From Haplosporangium gracile (Eukaryota; Mortierellomycota; Mortierellomycetes; Mortierellales; Mortierellaceae): DNA of 43,082 nt. Shown here one piece after another: positions 39,701 to 43,082 of this stretch (position 1 is its first letter; every line of letters starts with the position of its first letter). Under the pieces are notes generated by a model. That model saw only the letters and a list, made by a program, of their open reading frames with translations, did no database searches and was not told the origin of the DNA. The stretch covers positions 6,535-49,616 of the forward strand of contig JAAAUF010000209.1 of the NCBI GenBank assembly GCA_015499985.1, given 5' to 3'. The position numbers and the translations under genes are program-made.

Positions 39701-41718
39701 TCTTTCCTCAGCCTCCTGTTCCTGTTCCTATGCTGAACCCCCTAGATATTTCCGCTCAGCAGCGAATGGAGCAGGCGCAAAAAGCTCAGCAGGTATGCAC
39801 CCATAATCTGGCTATACTTATTCTGCATTGTCAGCATTTGCGTAAATGCACATACCAACATATTACTCTCCTTTCTACTCAACTCTACAACATAGCTTGT
39901 GAACGAAATGCTCATCAGTGCAGGAAAGGCTGTGCCAACGCCACTTTCCCAACCCATGTTTGGTAGTATCCCTAGTGCCATGGACTTCAGACTGCCTTTT
40001 GCACCAATTGCGCCTACACATCCATTGTCTATGGGTCAACCGCCTCAAGCGCCCCCTATGCCGCAGTTACCGACAGCAAGACCACCTATGCTTCCTGTTC
40101 CACCAATGCCTCCTGTCATGCCGATGCGTCCTCAGTTGCCAACTGATTCTCGACCACCCGTTGCTTTAGTTGCTCCAGTTGTGACCACTATTTCAAGCGA
40201 AGCACCAAAGCCAGTCATCTCAATGCCTTCAACATTTACTCTGCCTGTCTCGACTGCTCCGAGCCAGCCCGTGTCATCTGCTGCACCAACGGCGTCTCCT
40301 ACGCCTGCTCCAGCAACAGCAGCTGGTCAAGATTCCTCAAAACCTACCACAGAAGCGCAGGTTCAGCAACTTCTCCAGCTTTTGGTAAGGACCTGTTTTT
40401 TTTTAAAAATGTTTGACCGATCTACTCTGCCACGCACTTTTCGTTTTTGTTGTGCTTAACATATGCCTCGTCTGAACCCTTTTTTTTCTGATTTTATTGC
40501 AACTAGACCCAAGTTCAGCAACAGACTCAAGGGGCACCTAGTGCAAATTTGAATGGTAACCAGGCATCGGCTCTTGGACAGGCAGCGGCTTCTAATGGTG
40601 TTATGGCTCTTTTGCCTCATCTCAGTCAGCTGTCGCAGCTGGTGCAGCAAAACTTTCAGCCTCAGCAGCAGCAGTCATCTCAGCCACAGCCACCCTCGCA
40701 AGTCCTGTCACCTCAGTTTCAACAAGCTCCTCAGCCTTTGAACTACGGAAACATGGCTGTACCTTCAGGAATGATGGGAATGATGATGTCCCCTCCGGTT
40801 CCTCCTATGATGCCAGTACCTACTCCTAGTCAACCAGTCATGCCACCTACTCTGGCAGCGGCTTCCAACTATGGTGGTGGTGGTGGAGGGCACCAGGCCA
40901 GACCAAGCGAAGACAGTAACATCTGGTACAAGAGACCTTCTGAGAGCCACGAGCAAGGAAAGAACTACTCTGACTATAACGGCACTAGCAGCAACAACAG
41001 CAACCCCAACGGGACCAAGCGTCACTACACGGAAGGAAGAAAGGATTGGGACAAAGATTGGGACAAAGATTGGGATCGGAAAGGACATGCTGACGATCAC
41101 AAGCGAAGAAGAGACGATAATGACGATAGGAGTGGCAACTATCGGTCTGGAGGGTCATCTAGAAGCTATCAAAACAACAGCAGCAGCAACGGAGGTCCAT
41201 CTTCATCTCGAAGAGAAAGCTCTGTGGTTTCTGAGCGTCATGTCAAGCGTGAGAATGACGATGACTACCGTTTTAGGAACAGCCACCGCGACGAGGATTA
41301 CAGCGGAAACGGCAATGGCGATGGTACTACTGGAGGCTATGGCAATCATGACCGACGTGACAGCAATGACCGAGATTGGGACGAGCAGTCGAACTCTTCC
41401 TTCCAGCGTGATTTCAATTATCGGGGCCGTGGCCGAGGTCGAGGTCGCGGTCGTGGCTGGGTTGACCGTGGACGGGGCCGAGGGGGATTTGCGCGAGGCG
41501 GCGGGTACACTCGCAACGATGACCGCGAAAGCAATGACTATGGTAACGACGACCGAAACAACGGCAACGGAAGCAGCAATAACTACAACAACAACGATAG
41601 CAACGGTGGCAGTGACTTTTCTGGCCAGCGTGGGACTTGGAACCCTCGTGGTCGTGGCCGGGGCCGTGGCACAACCCGAGGAGGACGCAGAGCCTCGTTT
41701 GAAGATGATCGGTACTGA
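36782..41718 (+). CDS. Mei2-like RNA-binding protein with RS and RGG tails
   Basis: Exons: 36782-37724 (N-terminal), then about 37788-37829, 37933-38037, 38128-38193, 38291-38359, 38447-38568, 38682-38801, 38900-39510, 39614-39792, 39896-40384 and 40507-41718. From 37788 onward the exons join perfectly in frame (1004 residues). The N-terminal exon (314 codons) is Gln/Asp-rich with PQEQF repeats. RRM1 has NRSLFIRNID and GMTFITYYDIRAAEYAKK; RRM2 has GTLFVYIRGV and HQKFVEFFDSRACARAF. This pair and its linker (LDVHFSLPKE) match Mei2-type RRM1-RRM2. Then come an Arg/Ser-Arg/Asp domain, a Pro/Met/Gln-rich region and an RGRGRGRG/RGG tail. A C-terminal RRM3, the hallmark of true Mei2, is not visible. 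A nuclear role in RNA processing or meiotic transcript control is inferred. The junction of exon 1 to exon 2 has no canonical acceptor (see findings). Confidence 0.85.
39330..39424 (+). repeat. Coding repeat of Arg-Asp units
   Basis: Short GATCGCGATCGTGGACGCGA-like units repeat within the RS/RD domain of the Mei2-like protein, encoding RDRDRDRGRD. The nearly exact repetition at DNA level suggests expansion by slippage. Confidence 0.8.
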
Positions 41719-42327
41719 GCGAAATGAAAATAACGAGGGTCACCTTCAAGCAAGCCGCAAGTCGCGAGTCTCAAGTCTTAAGTCAAGGCGCAAGCAGCAG
41801 CTACGGCCCTTTCTGGACCTTGGAATCGTTTTACTTGACCTGAAACAAAGGAGCCTCTCATTTTTTCCCCTCTTCGCATCCACACTCCGTACATCCCCAA
41901 TCGCATCTTAATCTGGCGGGTTCAATGATCCAGGCAGTAATCAACACCGCACAACCACTACTACCGCCACCGTGGTTTTTGTCAAGATTATTCATTGCAT
42001 CAACAACAACAAAAAAAGAATAACTACTTTGTTTTCATTCAGTAAAAAATGTGCTACGACGACGTAGACGTTAAAGTGATTAAAGGATAGTAACTAAGCA
42101 GGGCTTTGCTTTACGATCCCATTGCAGAGGGTAACATCATTTTCTGTTTTTATGTGTGCATTTGCATCTGTATGTATGAATCCGGAGAATTGCTCCCAGC
42201 TCTTACTTGCAAATCCATGCGACGCGACACTGTTAAAAAAAAGAGAGAAAGAACTCGTCTACTCTGCTCTACTGTACAGGATTTATGTGCTGTTACGCTT
42301 GCTACTCTGCAAGTCACACCTTCGCAC
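41719..42327. other. 3' region of the Mei2-like gene and spacer
   Basis: Spacer between convergent genes, with GAATAACTAC and a CAACAACAACAAAAAAAG stretch near 42000. No ORF with a credible start or composition was found. Confidence 0.4.
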
Positions 42328-42540
42328 CTATTTTCGTTGGGCGCACAATTGACACACTTGGCAATGAATTCGCCTTCGGTGCTTGTAAGAGCACTCGGCA
42401 TAGCATTTGCCCTTGAATAGGCCACAGTGAAATAAACCAGTAACTGGCGTGGGCAAGGTGGCAATCATAGCGACAACACAGGCAAGAGCGAAGCTGACGA
42501 TGAATACTGCGGAGAGGTTCTTGGTCTTGTGGATGAACAT
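42328..42540 (-). CDS. Small secreted six-cysteine peptide (defensin-like spacing in part)
   Basis: Intact ORF of 70 residues with start context AAAATAAAATG. Residues 1-35 are a signal peptide (MFIHKTKN, hydrophobic LSAVFIVSFALACVVAMIA, TPVTG). The mature part begins near LFHCG and ends CAQRK. Its six cysteines follow C-x6-C-x3-C-x9-C-x2-C-x2-C; the first three spacings equal those of the defensin-like peptide at 8222-8440, while the C-terminal hairpin (normally C-x-C) is shortened. The mature peptide is strongly basic (KHRRR), as in antimicrobial peptides. It may be a shortened relative of the defensin fold or an unrelated secreted peptide. The leader contains CT and CA repeats; ATAAAATAAAAAAG near 42770 could be promoter. 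Confidence 0.6.
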   Translation of the reverse strand: MFIHKTKNLSAVFIVSFALACVVAMIATLPTPVTGLFHCGLFKGKCYAECSYKHRRRIHCQVCQLCAQRK

Positions 42541-42598
42541 TTTATTTTGTGGAGGAGGAGGATACGAGGACTGATGCCGGTTGTGTTTTGTTTTATCT

Positions 42599-42650
42599 AT
42601 GTGTATGTTTGTGTGTGAGTGTGTGTGTGTGGGAGAGAGAGAGAGAGCGA
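42599..42650. repeat. GT and GA dinucleotide microsatellites
   Basis: A GTGTGT run is followed directly by GAGAGA on the plus strand, in the probable leader of the secreted peptide gene at 42540. Confidence 0.85.
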
Positions 42651-42931
42651 AGAAAGCAATTCATAAATTATTCTATCCATCCTTACTTCTTTTCTGTGCA
42701 TCCATAACGAACGGAAAACGGGCAAAGGTGTAAACCAGACGTGAGTGTTTGCTAGGATACGCGTTTGCTTTTTTATTTTATTCACTTCCGAAAGGAAGAT
42801 GGGGGGAAGTGTAAAATGTGGCTGAGGAAGCCCCCTCTTACGGAAAGTTTAAGGGGGGGAAAGAGGCTAGGAGGAAGGAGACCTCAATAGGCGAATGCAT
42901 CGCCATTCGTGATAGCAGAGACCTAACTTAC

Positions 42932-43037
42932 TTTCGTCCGAGCAAATGATTCTGTAACTCTGTTCATTGTATGGGCATCCGTGTTCGGCGCTGACAACAG
43001 GGTTGATGGCGGCCAAGAAGGTGTCAGCTACAGTCAT
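42932..43037 (-). CDS. Possible first or internal exon of a gene at the window edge
   Basis: The minus-strand ATG at 43037 opens MTVADTFLAAINPVVSAEHG then CPYNEQSYRIICSDE, ending in a consensus donor A|GTAAGT (42931-42926). Composition is protein-like, but no following exon is obvious between 42540 and 42926 and the upstream sequence leaves the window quickly. It may belong to a gene or mobile element lying mostly outside. Not recognised. Confidence 0.25.
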
Positions 43038-43040
43038 ACC

Positions 43041-43082
43041 TCCCCTATAGCATAATCTCCTATAGTATATCCTATAGTAATT
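43041..43082. repeat. CTATAG repeats at the right edge
   Basis: CCTATAG or a close variant occurs four times in 40 bases (CCCTATAG, TCCTATAG, TCCTATAG and related ATAGTATA). Spaced short repeats of this kind can mark the end of a mobile element, but the window stops here. Confidence 0.4.

Noticed and set aside
1..43082. tRNA, rRNA, CRISPR array or complete transposon
   Set aside because: No cloverleaf, rRNA core, regularly spaced repeats with spacers, or transposase/integrase/reverse-transcriptase motif was seen by eye. A tRNA or repeat search program could still find something short.

Overview
The window is from a filamentous fungus. Genes carry short GT-AG introns (mostly 80-150 bases) with T-rich tails, intergenic DNA is rich in poly-T/poly-A and CAA/GTT triplets, and there is a chitin synthase with a myosin-like head. 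The dense cluster of large, mostly single-exon F-box/LRR-type genes resembles what is known from early-diverging moulds of the Mortierella group. That lineage is an inference and no marker gene proves it.

Layout. 465-7984 (+): a 5-exon chitin synthase of about 2095 residues (myosin-like head, cytochrome-b5-like segments, CHS2-type catalytic core, DEK_C tail). 8222-8440 (-): a six-cysteine defensin-like locus with TATA box and poly(A) signal, but no usable ATG and a TAG between signal peptide and mature peptide. 10.1-33.5 kb: an F-box/LRR-type cluster with six long ORFs (10400+, 12865+, 19878-, 22945+, 27698+, 31621+), three decayed copies (15140-16145 -, 16382-18123 +, 18291-19450 +) and two short 5' remnants. 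Inside it sit a T5orf172/GIY-YIG-like nuclear protein (25320-27480 +), a broken NDUFA4/B12D-like gene (30029-30304 -) and a small secreted protein (31104-31373 +). 33596-35354 (-): a two-exon membrane protein. 36782-41718 (+): an 11-exon Mei2-like RNA-binding protein with RS and RGG tails. 42328-42540 (-): a second small secreted six-cysteine peptide. The right edge holds a possible first exon and CTATAG repeats.

How the genes relate. The F-box genes look like a birth-and-death family. Two tandem copies share a 563-base tract with one difference (gene conversion), while others have frameshifts, nonsense codons or lost starts. Nearly all members, intact or broken, share a C-terminal block ending in an E-x-x-W-M-x(3-4)-W/F-P-R-L type motif. 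F-box proteins normally select substrates for SCF ubiquitin ligases; no Skp1 or cullin gene is present here. The two six-cysteine peptides share the same spacing over their first four cysteines and may be distant relatives.

Limits: translations and splice sites were worked out by eye. No alignment, structure prediction, expression data or database search was run.
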